Positions 15,620 to 23,508 of a DNA stretch of 24,169 nt are shown here, one piece after another. Source of the DNA: CALOAD01 sp942491415 (lineage in GTDB: Bacteria; Cyanobacteriota; Vampirovibrionia; Gastranaerophilales; CALOAD01). Position numbers and translations under genes: made by a program. Every line of letters begins with the position of its first letter. The first letter of the stretch is position 1. The notes beneath the pieces were generated by a model that was given only the letters and a program-made list of their open reading frames with translations, was not told the DNA's origin and did no database searches. Location of the stretch: assembly GCA_942491415.1 (NCBI GenBank), contig CALOAD010000004.1, positions 1 through 24,169 on the forward strand, written 5' to 3'.

Positions 15620-16127
15620 TCACATATTCTCATCGGGAGCAGAAGTAGGGCTTCCTTGATTTCCTATATGGTTATGGGCGTTGTAAATAGTTCTCATTGT
15701 GCATACTGCTTGTATGATCTGTAATTTCACCTTCTGAGAATATTCCTGTGGAATTAAACAATAATCCTGTGTGGTTAATCATTCCTTCGATATTGATATT
15801 CGGGCAGAGAATATTTAAAACATGCTCTGCCCTGTCGTATTCAATCTCTGTGCCGTCTTCGAACTTGATTTTGAATTTGTCTTTTGAAACAACAGGCACT
15901 TCGTCAAGATCAGAATAAATTGCGCCCAATATTACTCCCGCTTCAGACTTTTCATCCATAAGACATGCAACGTGTTCGCCTTTATCTGGCATAAAGTAGA
16001 ACTTGTCTTTCTGGGTTTTTGCCTGCAAAACAGAGAGCCAGTATGATGATAATTCATCTGAGTCAAACTGCACCCTTGCTCTTGCTGTCTTTTCATCAAT
16101 ATTTGTTACTATTCCAAATCTCAGCAC
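15620..16127 (-). CDS. P2 gpV-like baseplate spike protein, one frameshift
   Basis: ATG 16127 opens MLRFGIVTNIDEKTARARVQ, then FDSDELSSYWLSVLQAKTQK, MPDKGEHVACLMDEKSEAGV and ILGAIYSDLD, the OB-fold of phage baseplate assembly protein V. FKIKFEDGTEIEYDRAEHVL and NILCPNINIEG form the beta-helical spike. The frame breaks near 15694-15702 after DHTSSM; the next frame continues MRTIYNAHNHIGNQGSPTSA and PDENM with TGA at 15620-15622, the typical gpV tip with its His-rich motif. gpV is the membrane-puncturing spike beneath the tail tube. Its true end falls about 27 bp from the probable ParE stop. Confidence 0.87.
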
Positions 16128-17090
16128 GATTTCACCTCCAATGCTGTTGTATATCCTGATGTTTTATCAATTGAATGCTTTACCTGAGTCAAATGATACT
16201 TGCCGGAAAAGTTTCCGATTCCTTTTAATTCAATGTTTGAGCCTGCAACAAGGTATGGTGTTCCGATAAGTGATAATGAACCTTCGATTTTAGAAGTATT
16301 CTTTTTGTCTAACGCTGCTTGAGCCTGAAGAATTGATTGCTCTTTGTTTTCACAGCGTGTGTTGAGCTTTAAAATATCACCGTTTGTAATTCCTTCAGCC
16401 CTAATGGTGCTTTTTATAACCTCTTTAGTCTCAGGATTATGATATGAAACCTCGCAGGCTTTGTATTTTTCGTGTGTTTTTTCTCTAAGATTTATTGAGG
16501 TTAATTCCTGTTTAGTGAGGATTACTGTTGAATTTGCGGTTTTTAATTTTTCTGTTTCATAAAATACAAGCTGGTTATCGCTAATTTTAAAGATGTAACC
16601 ATATTGTTCAGCCAGGTTTTTAAGGAAAGTTAAATCACGCTCTTTGTTTTGAGTAATGCGTTTAACCTTGATTTCTTTGATATTACCGATAAGTTTTAAA
16701 TTATGCTTTTCAGCGATTTCCTGAGCTATTTGTTTCAGGGATTTGTTTTCATATGCAATGCTGTTTTCCTGTCTCAGAGCCTTTTTGATATTAGTTGCAA
16801 GTGCTTTTAAGGTAATGGTGTCAGGAGGAGAAACATATTCAATCTCGTCAATCTCAAAACTTCCGCAGTTAAGGAGCTTTTCTCCTTCATAGCCGATTTG
16901 CAGAGTTAAGCGTATCGCCTTTTCTTGGATACCAATTTCCTTGCCAAAGTTTATCTGAATCTTCAAGCTGAATCTGAATTTCATCGCTTTGTCCGTGTTC
17001 AAAGTCAGAATAATCGATATTCAGCACATAAGGAGCAACATCAACAGTTATGTCCTTGTTTTCGTATTTTAATTTAAAGGTTGGTTTCAT
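16121..17090 (-). CDS. P2 gpD-like tail hub (late control D) protein, one frameshift
   Basis: ATG 17090, after AGGAGAAAG, opens MKPTFKLKYENKDITVDVAP, then YVLNIDYSDFEHGQSDEIQI and WYPRKGDTL. The frame then breaks at 16901-16912 (an extra A or two missing bases), and the other frame continues LTLQIGYEGEKLLNCGSFEI, DEIEYVSPPDTITLKALATN and LKQIAQEIAEKHNLKLIG, RDLTFLKNLAEQYGYIFKI to GKYHLTQVKHSIDKTSGYTT. This is phage late control gene D, the gp27-like hub to which the V spike attaches. The hub is ~320 residues when joined. The stop overlaps the gpV start by 7 bases. Confidence 0.88.
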
Positions 17091-17099
17091 AACTTTCTC

Positions 17100-17315
17100 C
17101 TATTTACGCCAAGGCGGGAGTTCAAATTCGATGGTGTTTTCCTGATCTAGTACAGGAATTTTTAGCTTTATTCCTGATTGCAGGGTTGGAGTTATTTCTA
17201 TATCTGGATTGGCTCGGATTATTGGTTCATATAATGAGGCGTTTGAGTAGAATTGATAAGCTATTAAGTCCCATCTGTCGCCTTCTTTTGTTATGTATTC
17301 AAAGAATTCACTCAT
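17100..17315 (-). CDS. P2 gpX-like tail protein (LysM-like)
   Basis: This 71-residue intact protein (EFFEYITKEGDRWDLIAYQF, YEPIIRANPDIEIT, GIKLKIPVLD) matches phage tail protein X, a small LysM-like fold that binds the tail hub region. Its ATG overlaps the U stop as ATGA, so U and X are translationally coupled, and it lies 9 bp before gpD. Confidence 0.92.
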   Translation of the reverse strand: MSEFFEYITKEGDRWDLIAYQFYSNASLYEPIIRANPDIEITPTLQSGIKLKIPVLDQENTIEFELPPWRK

Positions 17316-17731
17316 CTGGTTTTAAATCCTTGCTTTGGTTTTGATTCGGTTTTTATCTCTCCAGTCCATTCTTTCAGCTTGATTGATAAGGTTATTGAGT
17401 TAATATTTCCTTTTTTGTCTGTGTATTCAATAGATGAAGAGATTTCTTCTATAACAAATTGCCCTAAATATTCACCGTTCCCAAGAATAAAAGCTTGTGG
17501 TTTATGAGTATCAGCAAGCTTTTTTATTTTTTCAGTTTCAGTTTTTGGATTGCAAAAGCCATTATGAAAGTTGAGTTTAATATTTATGGATCTTAAAGTT
17601 TCGCCTGTATATTGAAGTTTTGGTTTGTTTTCTATCCTTTGATGCTCTGCATAGTTATATGATTTGGTTTCATCAAAACCGTTAAATGAAGTTATTAAGT
17701 CAAATTTTACGTTTCCAAGTTGCGCGTACAT
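17312..17731 (-). CDS. P2 gpU-like tail protein
   Basis: This 139-residue intact frame (MYAQLGNVKFDLITSFNGFD, then NKPKLQYTGETLRSINIKLN, FHNGFCNPKTETEKI, GNGEYLGQFVIEEISSSIEY and a KLKEW end) is the phage_P2_GpU family, which helps finish the tail at its tape-measure end. AAAGGT precedes the ATG. It follows the tape measure after a 43-bp gap that holds an unusually GC-rich patch. Confidence 0.9.
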   Translation of the reverse strand: MYAQLGNVKFDLITSFNGFDETKSYNYAEHQRIENKPKLQYTGETLRSINIKLNFHNGFCNPKTETEKIKKLADTHKPQAFILGNGEYLGQFVIEEISSSIEYTDKKGNINSITLSIKLKEWTGEIKTESKPKQGFKTR

Positions 17732-17774
17732 TTTTTTACCTTTCTGGGTTTCACACCGATGCCTCGCCGGCGGG

Positions 17775-19803
17775 CTAGTAAGCTAACCTCGCTCTTCTCT
17801 GGCTTTCAGCTGTTATGATTCTTACAATTTCATCTTTGTGTTGTTTTAGCATTTGAGCAAAATCTGATTTTGCTTTTTCCCCACCGCCAAGAATAGAAAT
17901 TGTCGGATTGTAATTCAGCGCAACACTTCCGCCGGATTGTTTGTTAAATATAGTTTTAACCGTTCCTGCCGGAGCTATTTCTTCGCCTCTGTGGACTACA
18001 GAAAGTCCTGTCTGCGTGATAAACCTGCTGCCAACATCATATTTTGGAAGCTTACCTGCTGATTTAGCTACAGGAGATTCTGTTCCTGAGAATTGTTTCA
18101 GGAATCCAAATCCCGGAACTTTAGATGCGAGATTGATTACCTTTTTGAATACTGCAACAACTTTATCCCAGTTCTGCACTAGGATTATTGCAAGTGTTAC
18201 AAGCCCTGCAATCCAGCCAATTAGAGGAGTTGCAATAATTGCAGCACCTAATGCCCTAAATGAACCTGCAAAGCCCAGATTAGCTGCTGTAGTTATAAGC
18301 AGGGATGTTTTTTGTATTGCCAGAGCTCCTGTATATTTCCAGATATTTTTTACGCAGGACAATAATCCCTGAGCTGAATTGATGATTAATGCTTTTGTAT
18401 TTGCAAGAATTGCAGTCTTATTAGCATTGAGCCAGAGAAAAGAATCCTTTAGAGATATTGTCCAGATTCTTGAACTTGCAATATTTTTGAATGTTGAAAT
18501 CAGCCAAGCTTTTGAAGCAAGTTGCATTTGCCAAATTGCAGGAACAAGTTTTGTTAAGAATGTAGGAGCAAGAATGTTTAAAGTATTTATAAAAGCTGAC
18601 AGAGCAAGTTAAAGCTCCAACTATTAAAAGGTCAATTCCAGCAACTGCTGACCAATTACAACCCCTATACCTCTTATTGGTGCTGGGATTTTGTTTATCA
18701 GATCAACTATCGATTTTACCAGTTTTATTCCTTGGGTTAACTTGGCAAGAGCATTTCTCCTGTTGAAATTTGAAGTTCTTCAAAAGCCGAATTAAGTTCT
18801 TTTAGGGCTCCTAAGAAACTTTCATTTTGTTCTTTTGCAACTTTAGCGGCTGTTCCTTGGATTCTGTTGTTTTTTGTATATTCAACCAGCTTTGTATTTG
18901 CCTGAGATACAAGGTTTAATAATGATTTAGCTGCATCTTGTCCTGCTATTTGAGATAATGTTGCAGCACGTTGGGCTGATGTCATATCTTTCTGTTGCAC
19001 CTTTTACATCAGATAAAATTGTTTGCAGTCCTCTAAATTCTCCTGCTGAATCAAGAACAGAAACTCCAAGTTGTTCTAATGCTTTTGCTGCTTCTTTTGG
19101 AGGGTCGGTTAATCTTGATATTATTATATTTAAGTTTCGCCCTGCCATACCGCCTTTAATACCGGCATCACCAAGAACACCGATTGCAGCAGAGGTTTCT
19201 TCAATTGCAATTCCAAGAGCTGCTGACATAGGAGCAGCGAATTTCATTGCATCGCCCATTTCAAGAGAGTAACGTTTGAGACCTGTTGTCTGGTTGGTTA
19301 AAACGTCTGCTATTCTTGAACTTTCTTTAGCCTGAAGATTAAACCCGCTTATTATATTTGAAACAATATCAGCAGTTGTTCCAAGCTCTTCCTGCGAAGC
19401 TGCCGCAAGATCCAAAAGTCCTGGCATTGCATCAATTTGTTCATTTGCCCTGTATCCAGCCATTGAAAGAAATTGCATAGCTTCGCTGGATTGAGTTGCA
19501 GAATAAACAGTTGATGCTCCAAGTTCTCTTGCTGTTTGAGATAAGGATTGGAATTCCTCATTAGTTGCACCTGAAAGAGCTTTAACTCTTTTCATTGAAG
19601 ATTCAAAGTCAGCTGCGCGTTTTACAGCAAAGCCAAGTCCTGCTGATAAAACACCACCTGCAATCAAGGGAAGTTCTGCCGAAAGCATCAAGTTTTCTTG
19701 AAACATCTTCAAGCTTTTTGGCTTGTTCGGCAATTCCCTTAATTACTTTTGACGCTTTATCAGTAGCTTTTATTTCTATTCCGACTCTTAAATCGTTATT
19801 CAC
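17775..19803 (-). CDS. Tail tape measure protein, at least four frameshifts
   Basis: GTG 19803 overlaps the E' end. The start (NNDLRVGIEIKATDKASKVI then KGIAEQAKKLEDVSRKL) is a standard tape-measure N-terminus. A frame change near 19690 leads into LIAGGVLSAGLGFAVKRAAD, then FESSMKRVKALSGATNEEFQ and a YSATQSSEAMQFLSMAGY segment, the TP901/P2-T core. Further changes near 19000, 18750, 18650 and 18600 join SAQRAATLSQIAGQDAAK, LAKLTQGIKLVKSIVDLINK and AFINTLNILAPTFLTKLVPA to the last frame. That frame carries hydrophobic segments (FRALGAAIIATPLIGWIAGL) and ends at 17775. Total length is ~675 residues, implying a short tail of the P2 size class. It sets tail length and forms the channel. Confidence 0.85.
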
Positions 19804-19867
19804 TGTGCATCTCTTTCAATAATTTCCCTGCTTCTTTTATCCAGAAGGACAGTTCATCAAGGTTCAT
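19796..19867 (-). CDS. E'-like extension / 23-codon ORF (tail chaperone second part)
   Basis: ATG 19867 (AAAGGAA upstream) reads MNLDELSFWIKEAGKLLKEM and then HSE, stopping inside the tape-measure start (GTGAATAA). It lies in the -1 frame of gene E, and that frame stays open back through the end of E to the G5 run at 19938-19942. It may therefore normally be made as an E-E' fusion by -1 frameshifting, as in P2, or as a separate short peptide. Confidence 0.6.
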   Translation of the reverse strand: MNLDELSFWIKEAGKLLKEMHSE

Positions 19868-19872
19868 TTCCT

Positions 19873-20164
19873 TTATTTCGCTGAGGCTACATCCTGTGGT
19901 TGAGCTGAAGATGAGGATTGATTTAGAGTCGAAGACTCCCCCAATTTGTTTACCTCTGTTAAAAGTGTTGAAACATCAGCAATAGGCATTTCTAAGATTT
20001 CTTCGTATGGAAGTTTATTGCCGTCAATTTGTGTTAATTCAGCCACTAAAGCGTATGAGATCTCATCAGTTGTTTTGGCTTTTCTTTGCGCGCAAAGTAA
20101 GATGGTATCCTTTACCTTGTTCTATTTGTGCTGTTTTGCCTGATGGTAGTGTTATTTTTTTCAA
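19873..20164 (-). CDS. Tail assembly chaperone, P2 gpE/Mu gp41-like, one frameshift
   Basis: The start is TTG 20164, with GGAGG 10 nt upstream overlapping the FII stop. The first part reads KKITLPSGKTAQIEQGKGYH. After a one-base shift at ~20097, the next frame gives LLCAQRKAKTTDEISYALVA, then ELTQIDGNKLPYEEILEMPI and ADVSTLLTEVNKLGESS, ending at TAA 19873. This is the layout of E-type chaperones, which coat the tape measure before the tube assembles. Its position, tube then E then tape measure, is the usual one. The gene was recovered by hand because the break hides it from frame-based calling. Confidence 0.75.
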
Positions 20165-20168
20165 GTTT

Positions 20169-20689
20169 TTATCCTCCAATGTTGTTTCTGTAATCCTGTA
20201 AAATATCGATTCCTCCGACTTTATAGATGTTTTCAAGAATATCTATTTCAAAAAGTTCTTCACCACCTGCTGTTAGTTTGGCGTAATTAACGCTATAGTT
20301 GTTTCATATTCTGCGTTATCCCCAGCTTTAATGTTGCCGAGAGGAAAATCTTTAAATGTTCCTGAAATATATGCAATTGCAGGAACTTCTGCCAGCTTGC
20401 CCATACTGTTATATGTTTCTAAACTTGCTCTTGCCTGTAGTTGAACGGTTTTAAACGGATTTGCTGCTTTTCTTAAGACTTCCGGGTAAAGTGAATTCCA
20501 TTTGATTTTGCACTCTAGCTTGTCTATACCTGAGAAGAACTCAGCCGAGCCAATCATTCCAAGTGCCTTGTGCTCAGTCATTTTGTGTTTAATCTTAGGA
20601 AGATTTATTTCTTCTGCTCTTCCTAGCAAATTGTTGCCGTCCATATAAATATTGGCGTTAGTCAGGCGGTTTATTTGAATCTTAGACAT
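20169..20689 (-). CDS. P2 FII-like tail tube protein, one frameshift
   Basis: ATG 20689 overlaps the sheath stop. It opens SKIQINRLTNANIYMDGNNL, then LGRAEEINLPKIKHKMTEHK and ALGMIGSAEFFSGIDKLECK, the FII tube family. The literal frame stops at 20273 after IALITPN. One A missing at ~20284-20289 separates it from YAKLTAGGEELFEIDILENI and YKVGGIDILQDYRNNIGG, the normal tube C-terminus, with TAA at 20169-20171. This ~172-residue protein makes the inner tube. Confidence 0.9.
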
Positions 20690-21924
20690 TCTCGCCTCCT
20701 AAATTTTTGAGTAAATTAATATCTATAAAACTTTCAAAAGTTATTCTCTCAGCCGGTGTTGGAGGCATAAATTCAATATCAAAAGTTAAATGACCGTTTG
20801 CAATTTCTGTTGGCGGATTTTTATCAGGATTGTATTTGCATTTGCCGTCTATTAAAGCTCCTCTGCCGATTAAAGTTCTGATAAAAGCATTTACTGACTC
20901 TGTTATTGCATCGATTAAGACCGTTGTCTATCGGATAATCAATAAATTGAAGCATAGAGTATTCCACGCTTTCGTGGATAATATCAGCTGTTCTTCTAAT
21001 ATTGATAAAGTTTTTAGGATGAGTGGAAGCTTGGATAACTTGCGTTTCTGTTGCCCCAGGTTCTGAATCCTGAACCAAAAGAATTAAAAACGGTCATTAT
21101 TCCAGCTTCATTCAGAAGATTAACTTCTGAATTAGGGTCGTTAATCATGGAAGTCAGGTTTCTTTCAACTCCGATTATTCCTTTAATCTCGGTATTACTT
21201 GGTGACCAGTGATAACCTTTTTCAATATCTTTTGCTGCTATAACCCCAGCCAGTCTTTGAGAATAAGGTTCTACTTTTTCACTATTTGTCGCTGTGTCAT
21301 AGACTTTTAACTGTGGATAGCAAAGAATAACTCTATCTGAGCTTGTATTAAAGTTTATTGTTCCTTCTGAGCCACGACCTGTAATAGATTCTTGAACTGA
21401 CGTTCCAACAGGTGCATCAGCCAGTCCAATTGCTCTAATATTTCCTGCTACTGCATTAATTTCAGTAACAACAGCTGTATCCTCGCAATATTTTGGAGCA
21501 ATAATTGTTTTAGGGAAAAATCCAAATAGTGAATAGCTATCTTTTAAATGCTTTTAATCCTGTTCGTTTTCCCGTGAGCATCAACGTTGCCAATAACATC
21601 AGAAAGTTGAACATTATCGCTTTCATCTTTATGAACAACAGGATCAAATACATTTATTGCAATAACTATTCCTGCTCCCTGATCAAAAATTGCATTTAGA
21701 GCTGATGGAATTGTATATCCTGCTTCAGCTTCGCCAAAATATTTAGCAGCATCTTTTTCATTTGTGATTAAAACAGGTTTATTCACTGTTCTATTCTCTT
21801 CAGCAACGTTTTGAATCGGAGCTGTTCCAATAAGTCCAATAACAGCTGTTTTAACTGTTCTTATAGGACGTGTTCCTTTATCTATTTCAATAGTTTCAAC
21901 TCCGTGCAAAAAACTAGCTGGCAT
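20682..21924 (-). CDS. P2 FI-like contractile tail sheath protein, about four frameshifts
   Basis: ATG 21924 opens ASFLHGVETIEIDKGTRPIR, then TVKTAVIGLIGTAP, the sheath signature. After single extra A's near 21577 and 21545 the frame becomes DSYSLFGFFPKTIIAPKYCE and runs ~150 codons (including QRLAGVIAAKDIEKGYHWSP, SFGSGFRTWGNRNA). A shift near 21030 gives THPKNFINIRRTADIIHESV, and one near 20930 gives LIDAITESVNAFIRTLIGRG, then PPTEIANGHLTFDIEFMPPT and PAERITF. The TAA is at 20682-20684. Each fragment matches successive parts of FI, so nothing large is missing (about 414 residues). The sheath contracts to drive the tube. Confidence 0.9.
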
Positions 21925-22377
21925 CGTTAAATTCTCCTATTATAAATAGTGGTAAATCTTGTGTGTCTTGATTCTCTAAGCTTTGAGAATTTAGAGAAAA
22001 ATTAATTGCATACTGCCAAAGTCCTGCATTTTCTAACAGAAAATTTTCTTTAAGCATAAAGATTTTAGAGCAGCCGCCTATCTTAAAGCCTGTTAAAAGT
22101 TCTCTAACTCTGTCTAGAACCTCATAAGCTCCGTCATTAGAACGTAGATTCCTCATTACAACAGTTGCTGAAAATTCAAGTTTCTTTTCTTGAATTATTG
22201 AGCTTGTTGATTTTGTATTTGAATAACTTGCCCCTTGATAATGAATAAGGACAGAACCTTTAGGATGAATAAGATTAAACTCTGATCAGGCTTTTCAGGA
22301 AAACCTTCAATATGAAGCTCGGAATATTATCTTTTAAATGCTCAATTAATTGAATTTTCAATCTCACTTATTCTCAT
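21914..22377 (-). CDS. Mu gp37-like (DUF1834) head-tail/neck protein, frameshifts at 5' end
   Basis: The C-terminal part reads MRNLRSNDGAYEVLDRVREL then LTGFKIGGCSKIFMLKENF and NAGLWQYAINFSLNS, the DUF1834 (Mu gp37) pattern. Before it, in frames shifted by indels, come IEHLKDNIPS, HIEGFPEKPDQS, NLIHPKGSVLIHYQGASYSN and TKSTSSIIQEKKLEFSATVV, leading back to an ATG at 22377 (MRISEIENSI). The complete protein is ~155 residues. Genes of this family sit between gp36 and the sheath in Mu-like phages, exactly as here. The stop overlaps the sheath ATG by 11 bases. Confidence 0.8.
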
Positions 22378-22410
22378 GAACTAGTTTTCCTTAAAATCCC
22401 GCTACCGCAT

Positions 22411-22842
22411 TTAATACGCTTTTAATCTGCCTTTTGAAAACTCTCTATCCTGAAAGCTTTTATTGGTTCTGTATTCTCCCAGTTCAGGAGCCGTTCCTGG
22501 TATTTCGATTCCTAAAGAAACAATTCCTTTTTGAATCTTTTCAAGAGTTTTTATGGCATTTTTGTATTTTTCATTAATTGATTCAGGCATATCAGTTCCG
22601 AGTCTTCTTGAATAAAGCCTGTAGATGCTTAAATCAAGGACAATAAAAGTGATTATCTTAATTGCCTGAGGCAGCGGCAGGGAATATCTTCCTCGCAAAT
22701 AAGCATCAGTTAGTGTTTCAGAATAGATAATTGCTTCTTCAATAACTGTGGTGTCAATTTCACCTGTTTGATTATCATCAGTAAGATGGATAAGCGTTGA
22801 GTTATCAACAAATTTTTGTATATCTTCAATAGTGCAGTACAT
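22411..22842 (-). CDS. Mu gp36-like (DUF1320) head completion protein
   Basis: This intact 143-codon frame reads MYCTIEDIQKFVDNSTLIHL, TDDNQTGEIDTTVIEEAIIY, SETLTDAYLRGRYSLPLPQA and LDLSIYRLYSRRL, a clear DUF1320 (Mu gp36) protein. It is one of few unbroken genes in the last 6 kb. AGAGGGAAT precedes its ATG. Proteins of this type join the head-tail connector. Confidence 0.93.
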   Translation of the reverse strand: MYCTIEDIQKFVDNSTLIHLTDDNQTGEIDTTVIEEAIIYSETLTDAYLRGRYSLPLPQAIKIITFIVLDLSIYRLYSRRLGTDMPESINEKYKNAIKTLEKIQKGIVSLGIEIPGTAPELGEYRTNKSFQDREFSKGRLKAY

Positions 22843-23189
22843 TTAGATTCCCTCTTGCTATTCTGATAATCTCGCCGCTGCCCTGAAGCATCAAGAGCAT
22901 AGCCGTTTAGTTCTTCTCCGCTTGCATACAGCGATTGCACAGCCCTGATTAGCATCAGAGTTGAATTTTGTTCCGACTGTAATTGCTCCGGCTGTTTCCA
23001 CCAGTAAAATTCCTGAGTGCAACGGGAGCAAGCTGGTTTTGAGCTGTTCCTTCATCGCAAACACCTAGAGCTTTTTCGCCTGCAGCACTGAATACTTGCC
23101 GTCAAAACCGACAAATCTTTGTTTTGTCTAGATTTTCAGCTTGAGCCTTGACTGGATTCTATAATTCCTGGCTTATACGTCTTTTCCAT
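22843..23189 (-). pseudogene. Capsid decoration-like protein (DUF2190 type), many frameshifts
   Basis: ATG 23189 overlaps the upstream stop (TAATG). Pieces in successive frames are MEKTYKPGIIES, VKAQAENLDKTK, RFVGFDGKYSVLQA, AGEKALGVCDEGTAQNQLAP, GILLVETAGAITVGTKFNSD, ANQGCAIAV, ASGEELNGYALDAS and GSGEIIRIARG. Concatenated they make one ~110-residue protein of the DUF2190 kind, with G-V-C-D, V-x-V-x-x-x-G-x-I-x-x-G and G-x-A-L-D/E-A motifs. These are small decoration/cement proteins next to the capsid gene. At least six indels occur within 350 bp. The exact 3' end (ATC TAA at 22843-22848) is uncertain. Confidence 0.65.
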
Positions 23190-23426
23190 TATTTGGTTTC
23201 CTCTTTTTTCAGTTTTTGTTTCAGTTTTGGAGTTTGTTTTTTGTGGTTTTCTTGCTGTAGTTTCTTTCTGTATTTTGTTGTTTTTTTATCCTCTTTAGGT
23301 TCTTCAACAGGAATTAAAAAATCAGCAATTTTTTTCGCTTCTTCCTGTGTAAGCTCTATTTCAGAACCTTCTGCATAAAGTTTTCCCTTTTAAAATATCT
23401 GTTTTTTGAATTTTATACTTGGACAT
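23189..23426 (-). CDS. Small Lys-rich phage head-region protein, one frameshift
   Basis: ATG 23426 follows AAAGGAGATAAAA. It reads MSKYKIQKTDILK, then after a one-base shift at ~23385 KLYAEGSEIELTQEEAKKIA, DFLIPVEEPKED and a long Lys/Gln tail ending KKEETK, with TAA at 23189-23191. The front half resembles a short beta domain found in small Mu-like head-region proteins, where a Y-x-x-G-x-x-I-x-L-x-x-x-E-A motif precedes a polar tail. About 78 residues. It lies between the capsid and decoration genes. The role is unknown. Confidence 0.65.
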
Positions 23427-23481
23427 TTTTATCTCCTTTCAGTAAATTTAAGACTCTTTATTTTGTTTAAAAGAACACATC

Positions 23482-23499
23482 TGTAGGACTACTCCTACA
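23482..23499. repeat. Hairpin after the capsid gene
   Basis: TGTAGGA and TCCTACA form a perfect 7-bp stem around a CTAC loop, between the capsid stop (23509) and the next gene. On the minus strand the flank is CAGATGTGTTC rather than a U run, so it is more likely an mRNA processing or attenuation hairpin than a strong terminator. Confidence 0.45.
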
Positions 23500-23508
23500 C
23501 ATCTGACA

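Noticed and set aside
18958..19272. Plus-strand open frame opposite the tape measure
   Set aside because: Antisense shadow; the minus strand carries the clear tape-measure sequence.
22710..22955. Separate 81-aa minus-strand protein overlapping gp36
   Set aside because: Its front half is the end of the decoration-like gene and its back half is an out-of-frame reading of gp36.
23148..23378. Plus-strand frame rich in Phe, Ser and Cys
   Set aside because: It is the complement of the Lys-rich tail of the small head-region gene.
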